Assembly: GCA_964618785.1 (NCBI GenBank)
Contig: CAZUCY010000085.1
Location: 1 to 16,311 of the forward strand
From: FEN-1297 sp964618785
GTDB lineage: Bacteria > Bacteroidota > Ignavibacteria > Ignavibacteriales > Ignavibacteriaceae
Direction of reading: 5' to 3'
DNA: 16,311 nt
Of this stretch, positions 1-8,004 are shown in pieces (positions within the stretch are counted from its first letter, which is position 1; every line of letters starts with the position of its first letter). Below the pieces are notes generated by a model that was not told the origin of the DNA, made no database searches, and saw nothing but the letters and a program-made list of their open reading frames with translations. A program made the translations under genes and the position numbers.

Positions 1-1
1 A

Positions 2-3000
2 ATTAAAAATCGCAAAATTGTTTTGAATTTCTCACAAAGCATTTATTCCAAACCGGAAATTAAAATTGCAGAATTTTTTCATAATACTTTTATCAAATAT
101 GCAGATAAAATCATTATTCAACGATTGAAAAATTTTATTTCTTCAATAAATAAAGTAAATGACGGAGTGCTGAATTATAAGCCCGATCACAAAATTGCAG
201 TTGAAGTCAAAAGCTTAATTGAAAAACTGGTCATGTTAATAAAAATAGAGGAAAAGATTAAGTGCTTATTTGAAATTAAGAATGTAATTATAAAAAAAGA
301 CGGGGGAATAAAATCCAGGGATTACCTATCTGCTAAATTAAGAGAGGATCTGCAGGATTCAATTAACTTTTTAGAAGGATATTTTGAAGAGCTTAATTAT
401 TTTGCAATAGAAGAAGATTATCATGAAAGAGAAATAGAACTAGCAAAATTTGGTAAGATGCTTATTTATTTCTTTAATATCGCACTGGAAAATTTTACAA
501 AGAAAAAACATGAAAACGGTTATCTGGATTATGAAGATATTCTCATTTATACGCAGAAAATTCTTGAGCTGGAAACTGTAAGAGAAAATGTCTCCAATAA
601 GTTCAATTATATTTTGATTGATGAATATCAAGATACAAATGAAATCCAATATAAAATATTTTTACCGGTATTAGATCAATTAAAAAAAGGAAATCTATTT
701 GTTGTAGGAGATGACAAACAAAGCATTTATATGTTTCGCGATGCTGAATTAGAAATCTTTGACCGTACGAAGAAAAATATTGAAGCCATTTCTGGTAAAG
801 AAGCTTTGTTAACCTTACCCGATAGTTTTAGAATGGCGCCTGCTATCTGCTTGTTTACAAATTTACTTTTCGAAAAATTATTTGAATATCCTAATATGAT
901 CTATAATGAAGTTGCTCCCTCTGATCTTGTCTGTGCAAGGAAAGATGAAGTAATTGGCGGGATTGAAATATTATTAAGCGGCGAGGCGGTTATTAATAGT
1001 GAACCAGGTACTAACTGCAATCAAGAAGCAGAAATGATTGCTAAAAGAATTTTACGCTTAATCAAAGCCGGTAACGGAGTTGAAAAAATGACCTGGCATG
1101 ATGTGGTAATTTTGTGCAGAAAAAGAAAATCTTTTGCTGAACTTGAGAAAGCATTTATAAAATATAACATTCCATTTTTGATTGTAGGAGGGAAAGGCTT
1201 TTTTCAGAAGCAGACAATCTATGATTTCTATAATTATTTTTCTTTTTTATCCGATGAAAAAAACGACACGGCTTTAGTCGGTATTCTAAGATCGTCGTTT
1301 TTTTCACTATCGGATTCTGTAATATTTGAAATTTCACTTATTCAGGGCGACAGTTATTATGAGAAATTAATACGATATGGTACAAATAATAACGAAATTA
1401 AACATATCATTAAAACTTTGTCTGAAAATCTTTTATGTGCAAAAAATTATGATATCCCTTTTCTTTTGAGAAAAATACTTAATGAATCGGATATCCTCGC
1501 AGTTATTGCTAATAAACCAAATGGTATACAGGAATTAGCAAATATCGAAAAACTTGTCAAAATTACGATAAACTACTTTTCGAAGGGATTTAAGACTTTA
1601 TATGATTTTGTTAGCTATTTGAAAGATTCAATTGAGCAAAGTGAGGATGAATCACAGGCTGCCATTGCAGAAGACCTTAACTCCGTAAATATTATGACTT
1701 TCCATCAAGCAAAAGGTCTTGAATTTTCTGCTGTGTTCCTGTTCAAATGTGATGATATCTCGTCAAAAAATATTACTAAATCAAAAAGAGTTTCGGCTAA
1801 TAAAAACTTTGGGCTGCTCACTAAATTGCCTCTTAACAATCGTTATTCGGCTGAATACAAATCTGCTCCTATTATTGAATTGAGCAATTTTATTATTAGG
1901 AAAAAAGAATTAGCTGAAATTAAACGTCTGCTCTATGTAGGTATAACTAGGGCTAAAAGTTATTTGTTTATTTGCGGGAATATAAAACAAAATATGAATT
2001 TTGCCAATGACTCATTTATGGGACTGATTAAGAAGGGGCTGAATATTGATTTCGATTCCAATGGCTTGACAATAAATTCCGACTTAAAATTCTTAAATTT
2101 CGAGAAGAACGATTATTATATAAAGAAGATGGATGTAAATATCCCGATAATAAAAGAAATTGATACAATTGAGCAAGTTAAAACTGAAGTTGAACCTACG
2201 GTTCAAAAGGAGTTTTTTGTTAAAAACATATCTGATATTTTGGAAGAAGAAATTATTTCGGCGACTAAATTATCTGTATACAATCAGTGCCCGTTAAAAT
2301 ATAATTTAATTTATGATTTAGGATTTGCATCGATTTACAATCAATATAGTAGATGGAGGACAGAAAAAGCCGCATTTGGTAGATATGAGTTCAATGAAAT
2401 TGAGGACGAAAGATTAAATAATACGCAGGAAAGTGAGTTAAGAAATATTATTAAGGAATTTGCCGACGTAAAAGGGAGGGTAATCCACAAAATTTTGCAA
2501 AAAGAGTTATCCGTTGATAAAGTTGAAGAAAGTTTAAATAGTTTTTTAAAAAACGAAGTTGATTCCTTTGAGGCTGAAGAAAAAGTAATTGACAACCTCA
2601 TAATTGAAATAAAAAATGATCTTACTACATTTTTTGAATCTGCTGTCTTTAAAGAAATAAATAAATTCCAGGATTTCAAGAATGAGTTTGAGATATATGC
2701 AAAAGAAAATAATTATTATCTTTACGGTATTCTAGATAAACTTATTCTTTCAGAACATAAGGCGGTTATTATAGATTATAAAACGGATTTATTAAAAAGT
2801 AATGAATATGAGGAAAAAATTAATAGTTACTATACACAATTAAAGTTTTATTCGTACATTGTTAGTAAAGTATTTAATAAAGTCAATAAATATGAAATAC
2901 AATTAATCTTTATAAAATATCCCGGCAGAATTTTCAAAAAAGAAATCGGGAAAGAAGATTTTGAAAAGATTAGTAATGAAATTAAAAATATGGTAAGAAA

Positions 3001-3088
3001 TACAAGGGAACAGATTTATAGTAAAAATCTAAGTCATTGTAAAAATTGTTCGTTCTCAACAAATTTTAAAGATTGTATATTACTATAA
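2..3088 (+). CDS. UvrD/AddA-family helicase fused to RecB-type nuclease (5' partial)
   Basis: The reading frame is open to the left edge, so the gene begins outside the window; the TTG at 23 is only the first start-like codon. Residue numbers count from it. Superfamily 1A helicase motifs are present: motif II DEYQDT (200-205), motif III VVGDDKQSIY, motif IV SFRMAP, motif V around 556-568 and motif VI LLYVGITRAK (636-645). Walker A must lie upstream. The C-terminus is a RecB-type PD-(D/E)XK nuclease: H822, D905, D918-x-K920 and Q939-xxx-Y943. Four cysteines (C756, C1006, C1009, C1018) match the iron-sulfur staple of AddB/Cas4-like nucleases. The role is probably processing of DNA double-strand ends for recombination, as in AddAB or AdnAB. 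A partner AddB-like subunit could lie upstream. The family call is strong; which subunit it is (AddA-like or AdnB-like) is unresolved. Confidence 0.9.
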   Translation: MKNRKIVLNFSQSIYSKPEIKIAEFFHNTFIKYADKIIIQRLKNFISSINKVNDGVLNYKPDHKIAVEVKSLIEKLVMLIKIEEKIKCLFEIKNVIIKKDGGIKSRDYLSAKLREDLQDSINFLEGYFEELNYFAIEEDYHEREIELAKFGKMLIYFFNIALENFTKKKHENGYLDYEDILIYTQKILELETVRENVSNKFNYILIDEYQDTNEIQYKIFLPVLDQLKKGNLFVVGDDKQSIYMFRDAELEIFDRTKKNIEAISGKEALLTLPDSFRMAPAICLFTNLLFEKLFEYPNMIYNEVAPSDLVCARKDEVIGGIEILLSGEAVINSEPGTNCNQEAEMIAKRILRLIKAGNGVEKMTWHDVVILCRKRKSFAELEKAFIKYNIPFLIVGGKGFFQKQTIYDFYNYFSFLSDEKNDTALVGILRSSFFSLSDSVIFEISLIQGDSYYEKLIRYGTNNNEIKHIIKTLSENLLCAKNYDIPFLLRKILNESDILAVIANKPNGIQELANIEKLVKITINYFSKGFKTLYDFVSYLKDSIEQSEDESQAAIAEDLNSVNIMTFHQAKGLEFSAVFLFKCDDISSKNITKSKRVSANKNFGLLTKLPLNNRYSAEYKSAPIIELSNFIIRKKELAEIKRLLYVGITRAKSYLFICGNIKQNMNFANDSFMGLIKKGLNIDFDSNGLTINSDLKFLNFEKNDYYIKKMDVNIPIIKEIDTIEQVKTEVEPTVQKEFFVKNISDILEEEIISATKLSVYNQCPLKYNLIYDLGFASIYNQYSRWRTEKAAFGRYEFNEIEDERLNNTQESELRNIIKEFADVKGRVIHKILQKELSVDKVEESLNSFLKNEVDSFEAEEKVIDNLIIEIKNDLTTFFESAVFKEINKFQDFKNEFEIYAKENNYYLYGILDKLILSEHKAVIIDYKTDLLKSNEYEEKINSYYTQLKFYSYIVSKVFNKVNKYEIQLIFIKYPGRIFKKEIGKEDFEKISNEIKNMVRNTREQIYSKNLSHCKNCSFSTNFKDCILL

Positions 3089-3185
3089 ATTTATAGCAGC
3101 TAATCCCATTAAAATATTTCTAATATTCTCAAAGAAAAATATTAAATTAAGATCTGGATTCATAATTCAATATATAATTAGCCAT

Positions 3186-3214
3186 TTGAAACTTTTATTT
3201 ATTAAATTTATATT
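3186..3214 (+). promoter_or_regulatory. Candidate sigma-70-type promoter for the FMN-binding gene
   Basis: TTGAAA (3186-3191) and TATATT (3209-3214) are separated by exactly 17 bases, each one mismatch from the -35 and -10 consensus. Transcription would start near 3221, about 60 bases before the ATG at 3283. The region is very AT-rich, so chance matches are common. Confidence 0.35.
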
Positions 3215-3282
3215 AAATATAAATATAGAAAGAAAATACTTTTTAATTTATTAAATTTTGAAAAAATCTTGAAAGAATTAGC

Positions 3283-3747
3283 ATGCATAAAAATATCACT
3301 CAAATTAGAGACTTAAGTTTAATCGAAAATGAATTGAATAACAATGTGGCAGGTGTGTTAGCTTTTATGCATGGAAGTGATAAAATTGAACAGATTGCTA
3401 CTCCATTTCTATATCAAGATAAAAATATTTACATATATTTTAGTAATGAAGATGAATATTTTGAAAATATCCATTTCCATGATGATGTTTCATTTACTAT
3501 AATTAAAATTGGGAAAGCAAAAAAGATAAAGGAATTGAGCTTTGATCCTACTTATAATTTCTTTTCGATTTCCGTAAAAGGTTCGATTAGAAATATTGAT
3601 GATATCAAACTGATTGAAGATTTACGTTTGAATTATTTAAAAAAATATAAGAAAATTGTGGAAGGTGAGATAGATTTTTCTGCTTTAAGCAAGATAATTA
3701 TTATTGACTCGAAAGAAATACAGGCTTTTGAAGAAACCGGGGGATGA
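3283..3747 (+). CDS. Pyridoxamine 5'-phosphate oxidase-like FMN-binding split-barrel protein
   Basis: A 154-residue soluble protein without signal peptide or membrane segment. Its order of beta-strand blocks resembles the flavin-binding split barrel: a helical start, GVLAFMHGSDKIEQIATPF (first strands, residues about 24-42), NIYIYFSN, then a strand VSFTIIK, and later ISVKGSIRNIDD, the 'v.v.G.a..v.d' strand-turn typical of PNPOx-like proteins. Members bind FMN, F420 or heme and often act as small oxidoreductases; this one lacks any residue that tells which. It stands 194 bases after the helicase-nuclease and 120 bases before the SpmAB-like gene, so it is probably transcribed on its own. The fold call comes from pattern only. 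The exact substrate is unknown. Confidence 0.6.
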   Translation: MHKNITQIRDLSLIENELNNNVAGVLAFMHGSDKIEQIATPFLYQDKNIYIYFSNEDEYFENIHFHDDVSFTIIKIGKAKKIKELSFDPTYNFFSISVKGSIRNIDDIKLIEDLRLNYLKKYKKIVEGEIDFSALSKIIIIDSKEIQAFEETGG

Positions 3748-3867
3748 TTTGACATTAACTTTCTTATCTTATTTGAAGTCAAAATTGTCAGTGGATATTT
3801 TTATTAAAAAAAATGATTTGCTACTACTCAGGTTATTATCTACGAAAATAAATAACAGGACTGCCTG

Positions 3868-5520
3868 ATGTTAAACTATGTTTGGCTGGCACTTTTGTTT
3901 TTGGGAATAGGGACAGCGGTAACCACCGATCTTATAAATCAAAGTCAAAACAAATATAGAAATAACGAATCATTGCCGGTAGTAGTCAGTTTATCCGGTT
4001 TTTTGGAAAAATATTCAGAAAAAAGTTATCAGGCAAGCCTGGAGGTTAAACAGCAAGATTTTAATTGCTTTTATAACGAAAATATTCCTGCAGATGTCAC
4101 CATTCCTGTCAGGCTTACTTACCATCCGGGAAAGTCTGAAAATTCAATTTACTTGAAAGTTCAAAAATCAGATCCTCTAATTTGGCAGGATATGGCTGCC
4201 GCCGCATCTGGTGAAAAAGACGACCTAACGGGAAAGATATTGATTGACAGCCTCGTTATGTCCCCGGCAGGGCAAGGTAGTACTGTAAAAGCGCATATTA
4301 TTCTTGAAAGTGTTTCGTTTTTAAGGATAAAGAGAGTCACTAATGCTGCTCTTGATTATGCAGGTACTGCCGTAACAATTGCATTAGGTTTAATTGGCAT
4401 AATGGCGCTTTGGATTGGGATAATGAAAATTGCCGAAGAAGCCGGGCTAATCGCCATCATTGCTTCATGGCTGAAGCCGGTGACTAAAAAATTATTTCCT
4501 GATGTGCCGCCTGATCACCCCGCTATGGGTTCAATAATAATGAATATTTCCGCTAATATGCTTGGACTTGGTAATGCCGCAACACCTTTTGGGTTAAAGG
4601 CAATGGAGGAATTAGACGAATTAAATCCCAATAAAGGTTATGCTACTAATGCTATGTGTACTTTCCTTGCCATAAATACTGCGGGTATGACTTTGATTCC
4701 TGCAACAGCAATCGCAGTTCGTGCAGCAGCAGGAAGCAGCGAGCCGGCTGTTATTATAGGAACTTCGTTATTCGGATCACTTTGTGCAACTATTGCAGGG
4801 ATAACAGCCGCAAAAACGTTGGAAAAATTTCCAATTAAGAGAGGGCAATTTTCACTCTGGATTAAAAATAATGTAACTGGATTATTCATCCTGGTAACAA
4901 TTGCAGCTTTGTTTTTTTTAGCAGTTTTTTCGGGAACCGGTAAAATAATTATTAAAGCATTTTCATTCCTTCCCGCCAAAACTCTTAAAGAGATTATCGA
5001 GACCTTTTCTACAATTGCAATCCCTCTTTTAATTGTACTCTTCATTGGGTACGGTGCAATAAAGAAAATTAAAGTTTATGAAAAATTTATTGAAGGTGCT
5101 AAAGAAGGTTTTAATATAGCTGTAAAAATTATTCCTTATCTTGTTGCAATATTGGTTGCAATAGGGATTTTTAGAGCCGGCGGTGCTATGGATTGGCTTG
5201 TTTATATCTTACATCCTGTTACAAATCTTATCGGTTTGCCTGCTGAAGCTATACCAATGGCGCTAATGCGCCCCCTTTCCGGAAGCGGTTCATTGGGAGT
5301 AATGGCTGAAACAATTTCTGTTCATGGTGCCGATTCATTTATCGGAATATTAGTCTCTACCTTATATGGAAGCTCCGAAACCACATTTTATGTCCTGGCA
5401 GTTTATTTCGGTTCAGTTAATATAAAAAACATTCGTCATGCACTTCCCGCAGGACTCATTGCCGATTTAGCCGGAATTCTTGGGGCTGTATTTATTGTAA
5501 GAATTTTATTCGGATTATGA
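3868..5520 (+). CDS. SpmA-SpmB fused nucleoside-recognition (gate) membrane protein
   Basis: A 550-residue polytopic membrane protein that joins the equivalents of spore maturation proteins A and B. The SpmA half has a first membrane segment (about 4-20), then VTIALGLIGIMALWIGIMKI and the signature NISANMLGLGNAATPFG starting at N226. The SpmB half carries RPLSGSGSLG (from R468) and GSSETTFYVLAVYFGSV near the C-terminus. The SpmA part has an extra soluble stretch of roughly 130 residues (about 25-155) between the first and second membrane segments. Gate-domain proteins are membrane proteins related to nucleoside transporters; the substrate of SpmAB-type members is not established, and fused forms occur in non-sporulating Bacteroidota. 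An ACAGGA ribosome-binding site lies at 3855-3860. The next gene follows after 39 bases, so co-transcription is likely. Confidence 0.88.
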   Translation: MLNYVWLALLFLGIGTAVTTDLINQSQNKYRNNESLPVVVSLSGFLEKYSEKSYQASLEVKQQDFNCFYNENIPADVTIPVRLTYHPGKSENSIYLKVQKSDPLIWQDMAAAASGEKDDLTGKILIDSLVMSPAGQGSTVKAHIILESVSFLRIKRVTNAALDYAGTAVTIALGLIGIMALWIGIMKIAEEAGLIAIIASWLKPVTKKLFPDVPPDHPAMGSIIMNISANMLGLGNAATPFGLKAMEELDELNPNKGYATNAMCTFLAINTAGMTLIPATAIAVRAAAGSSEPAVIIGTSLFGSLCATIAGITAAKTLEKFPIKRGQFSLWIKNNVTGLFILVTIAALFFLAVFSGTGKIIIKAFSFLPAKTLKEIIETFSTIAIPLLIVLFIGYGAIKKIKVYEKFIEGAKEGFNIAVKIIPYLVAILVAIGIFRAGGAMDWLVYILHPVTNLIGLPAEAIPMALMRPLSGSGSLGVMAETISVHGADSFIGILVSTLYGSSETTFYVLAVYFGSVNIKNIRHALPAGLIADLAGILGAVFIVRILFGL

Positions 5521-5559
5521 ACTAATTAAAACATTAAACTAAAAGTTCTTTATAATTAT

Positions 5560-6531
5560 ATGATAAAATCAATTAGACCTAAAGTATTTATTACAAGGGA
5601 AATCCCTTATGCCGCAATTAAGCTTTTGAAAGGTAAAGGTTATAACGTCGGAGTTTACCCTAAAGATTCGCCGATTCCTTTAAGAGAACTATACGAAAAG
5701 GTAAAAGATGCAGATGCAATTATTTCACTTCTTAGTGATAAATTTAATGCTGACGTAATCGACAAGATGGAGAAGTGCAAAATAATAGCAAATTATGCAG
5801 TAGGATATAACAACATAGATGTTGAATATGCAAAAAAGAAAAATATTATTGTCACAAACACTCCGGACGTATTAACGGATTCAACGGCAGATTTAACCAT
5901 GGCTCTTGCACTTGCTTGTGCCAGAAGAATTATTGACGCTGAAAAATTTATCCGGGCTGGAGAATTTAAAGGATGGAAGCCAAAACTTTTTCTCGGAATT
6001 GAATTAAGAAATAAAGTATTCGGAATCTTAGGCAGCGGCAGAATAGGAACTGCTGTTGCAATCAGAGCAAGTGCTTTTGGTGCTAATATTATTTATTTCT
6101 CTAGAGCGAATAACTCTTATTTGGAAGAAACTACCGGAGCTAAAAAAGTTTCATTAGATATGCTTCTTAAATCTTCTGATTTTATTTCCGTACACCTTCC
6201 GTTAACCGAAAAGACTTTTCATCTTCTCAGTAAAAAAAAGCTTTCACTAATTAAGAAGACATCAATCTTAATAAATACTGCCCGGGGAGAAATTATTGAT
6301 GAAAAAGTACTGATTAGTATATTGAAACAGAAAAAAATCTGCTGTGCCGGTTTTGATGTATTTGAAAATGAGCCCAAAATTAATCCTGAACTATTAGAAC
6401 TTGGTAATGTTGTAGCTTTACCTCACATCGGAAGCGCAACCTTTGAAGCAAGAACTAATATGGCTTTATTAGCTGCTGAAAATATTATTTCAGTTCTTTC
6501 AAGTAAAGGAGCTATCACTCCCGTATTGTGA
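5560..6531 (+). CDS. D-2-hydroxyacid dehydrogenase, glyoxylate/hydroxypyruvate reductase type
   Basis: A 323-residue cytoplasmic enzyme of the D-isomer-specific 2-hydroxyacid dehydrogenase family, full length. The dinucleotide site is G158-S-G160-R-I-G163. The catalytic triad is R242 (TARGEIID), E271 (FENEP) and H289 (PHIGSAT); these sit one residue from the numbering of archaeal glyoxylate reductase. After the second beta strand the sequence reads FSR (S181-R182), where an NAD-preferring enzyme usually has an acidic residue, so NADP(H) use is plausible. The probable reaction is reduction of glyoxylate to glycolate or hydroxypyruvate to D-glycerate. The ATG has no Shine-Dalgarno sequence and lies 39 bases after the SpmAB-like gene, so the two probably share a transcript. 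Substrate cannot be fixed by sequence alone; phosphoglycerate dehydrogenase is less likely because no ACT or extra C-terminal domain is present. Confidence 0.88.
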   Translation: MIKSIRPKVFITREIPYAAIKLLKGKGYNVGVYPKDSPIPLRELYEKVKDADAIISLLSDKFNADVIDKMEKCKIIANYAVGYNNIDVEYAKKKNIIVTNTPDVLTDSTADLTMALALACARRIIDAEKFIRAGEFKGWKPKLFLGIELRNKVFGILGSGRIGTAVAIRASAFGANIIYFSRANNSYLEETTGAKKVSLDMLLKSSDFISVHLPLTEKTFHLLSKKKLSLIKKTSILINTARGEIIDEKVLISILKQKKICCAGFDVFENEPKINPELLELGNVVALPHIGSATFEARTNMALLAAENIISVLSSKGAITPVL

Positions 6532-6719
6532 TATGGAGATTGAATATTCTCACATTATTAGCTTTTCATAAAACGTACTAAATAATTAGTTTAACATTTA
6601 TTTCTTAATATTATTGCATTATATGAAGAAAAATAAGACATTCATAGTTTTATAAATCATATTGTAAATTCAAACCTTTATAAGTAGGTTTAACATATAA
6701 AAATTATTATTATAGTAAA

Positions 6720-7841
6720 ATGCGAATAGGCATACCGAAAGAAAATATCTTTGAAGAAAGAAGAGTGGCTCTTGCTCCGGCGGGTGTTGATGCGCTGATA
6801 AGAGCGGGTCATACTATTTATTTTGAAAGCGGGGCTGGTAATGGAAGTAATTTCAGCGATGAAGAATACTCTCGGACAGGTGCGACAATTGTTTACAGCC
6901 CTGAAGAAGTTTATCACAGAGCAGAAATGGTAGTTAAAGTTTCCACGCTTAGCGAAGAAGAAACGGAACTCCTGCAGGATAACCAAATACTTTTTTCCTT
7001 TTTGCATCTCGCAATTGGTAAGGATAGCATTATAGAAAAAGTACTTCAAAAAAAAATTACTGCAATTGGCTACGAACTAATTGAAAATGAAACTGGTTTA
7101 CCCGTTTTGCATTCGATGAGTGAAATTGCAGGACAGTTATCAATCCAGCTTGCCGAAAGGTATCTTGAAAGTTACACCAAAGATGGAAGAGGCATTCTTC
7201 TTGGCGGAATAACTGGTGTTGCGCCTGCTGCTGTGGTAATCTTAGGTGCAGGTGTAGTTGGAACAACTGCCGCAAGAGCTGCGCTTGGAAGGGGAGCGCA
7301 GGTAATTGTAATTGATAAAGACTTGCACCGGTTGCGAAAAATTAATTCTTCTTTCAGGCAAAAAATTACTACAGTTGTTGCAAACCCATATACTATCTCC
7401 AGAGGTGTAAAATTTGCCGATGTTTTAATTGGAGCAGTTTTAAATAAAGGGGGAATAACGCCGCATTTGGTTTCAGAAGAAATGGTAAAAAACATGAAAA
7501 AAGGCGCCGTTATAATTGATGTTGCAATCGATCAGGGCGGATGCATTGAAACAAGTCATGTTACAACTATTTCTGATCCTATCTATTATATGCACAATGT
7601 AATTCATTATTGTGTCCCCAACATGCCTGCGCTCGTTTCAAAAACAGCGAGCTACGGTTTAAATAACGCATCACTTGGGTATATTATGAATATTGCTGAT
7701 AATGGTTTATCAAATGCACTTATGGGGGATGAAGGATTATCAAAAGGCGTTTGTAGCTACCAGGGATTTTGCTCTAATGAAGCGATAGCAAATATCTTTA
7801 ATCTGGAATATAGAAAACTCAGAGTATTTTTAACTAACTAA
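6720..7841 (+). CDS. ald: Alanine dehydrogenase
   Basis: A 373-residue enzyme matching the usual length (about 371) of NAD-dependent L-alanine dehydrogenase, which interconverts L-alanine with pyruvate and ammonia. It starts MRIGIPKE, the family's typical N-terminus. Catalytic and substrate-binding residues are in place: R15, K73, H96 (FLHLA) and D271 (AIDQGGC). The NAD-binding Rossmann motif is G176-A-G178-V-V-G181. The segment MSEIAGQLSIQ and the block NMPALVSKTAS are also typical. The ATG has no clear ribosome-binding site. The gene sits 188 bases downstream of the hydroxyacid dehydrogenase, so it probably has its own promoter, though I could not identify one with confidence. A pyridine nucleotide transhydrogenase alpha subunit is related, but the catalytic set and length favour Ald. 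Confidence 0.95.
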   Translation: MRIGIPKENIFEERRVALAPAGVDALIRAGHTIYFESGAGNGSNFSDEEYSRTGATIVYSPEEVYHRAEMVVKVSTLSEEETELLQDNQILFSFLHLAIGKDSIIEKVLQKKITAIGYELIENETGLPVLHSMSEIAGQLSIQLAERYLESYTKDGRGILLGGITGVAPAAVVILGAGVVGTTAARAALGRGAQVIVIDKDLHRLRKINSSFRQKITTVVANPYTISRGVKFADVLIGAVLNKGGITPHLVSEEMVKNMKKGAVIIDVAIDQGGCIETSHVTTISDPIYYMHNVIHYCVPNMPALVSKTASYGLNNASLGYIMNIADNGLSNALMGDEGLSKGVCSYQGFCSNEAIANIFNLEYRKLRVFLTN

Positions 7842-8004
7842 ATTGAAAGACAAAATTAGTTTTATTCAAAAAACAGAAAGTAATAGGAATTAAAATTTAC
7901 CTAACCGGCAATAATGATTCCTTTAATTGAAAATTATTATTCAATTTCGATAATTAATGTCTTTGACCTCAAAAGGGTACACTAACAATTTAAATTGGTA
8001 AAAT

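Noticed and set aside
2..600. Missing Walker A in the helicase
   Set aside because: The gene is cut by the window edge and motif I should lie upstream, so it is not evidence for a degenerate protein.
3206..3224. ATTTATA/TATAAAT hairpin before the FMN-binding gene
   Set aside because: Purely A-T and overlapping the candidate -10 element; not meaningful as a structure.
3749..3775. Perfect TTGACA at 3749 as a promoter for the SpmAB-like gene
   Set aside because: No acceptable -10 hexamer lies 16-18 bases downstream; the single -35 match is not enough.
4638..5045. 135-codon open frame on the - strand inside the SpmAB-like gene
   Set aside because: It mirrors a strongly conserved membrane protein and shows no family motif or ribosome-binding site.
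6672..6691. Hairpin AAACCT/AGGTTT with 8-base loop upstream of ald, and a repeated GTTTAACAT (6589 and 6688)
   Set aside because: Stem is short and the repeat is AT-rich; both are expected by chance in this composition.
7836..7861. AACTAA/TTAGTT inverted repeat after ald as a terminator
   Set aside because: Six AT-rich pairs, a 14-base loop and only a weak T-run; too unstable to call.
7925..7946. AATTGAA/TTCAATT hairpin upstream of the CoA-transferase
   Set aside because: Seven nearly all A-T pairs in AT-rich DNA; no other support for a regulatory structure.
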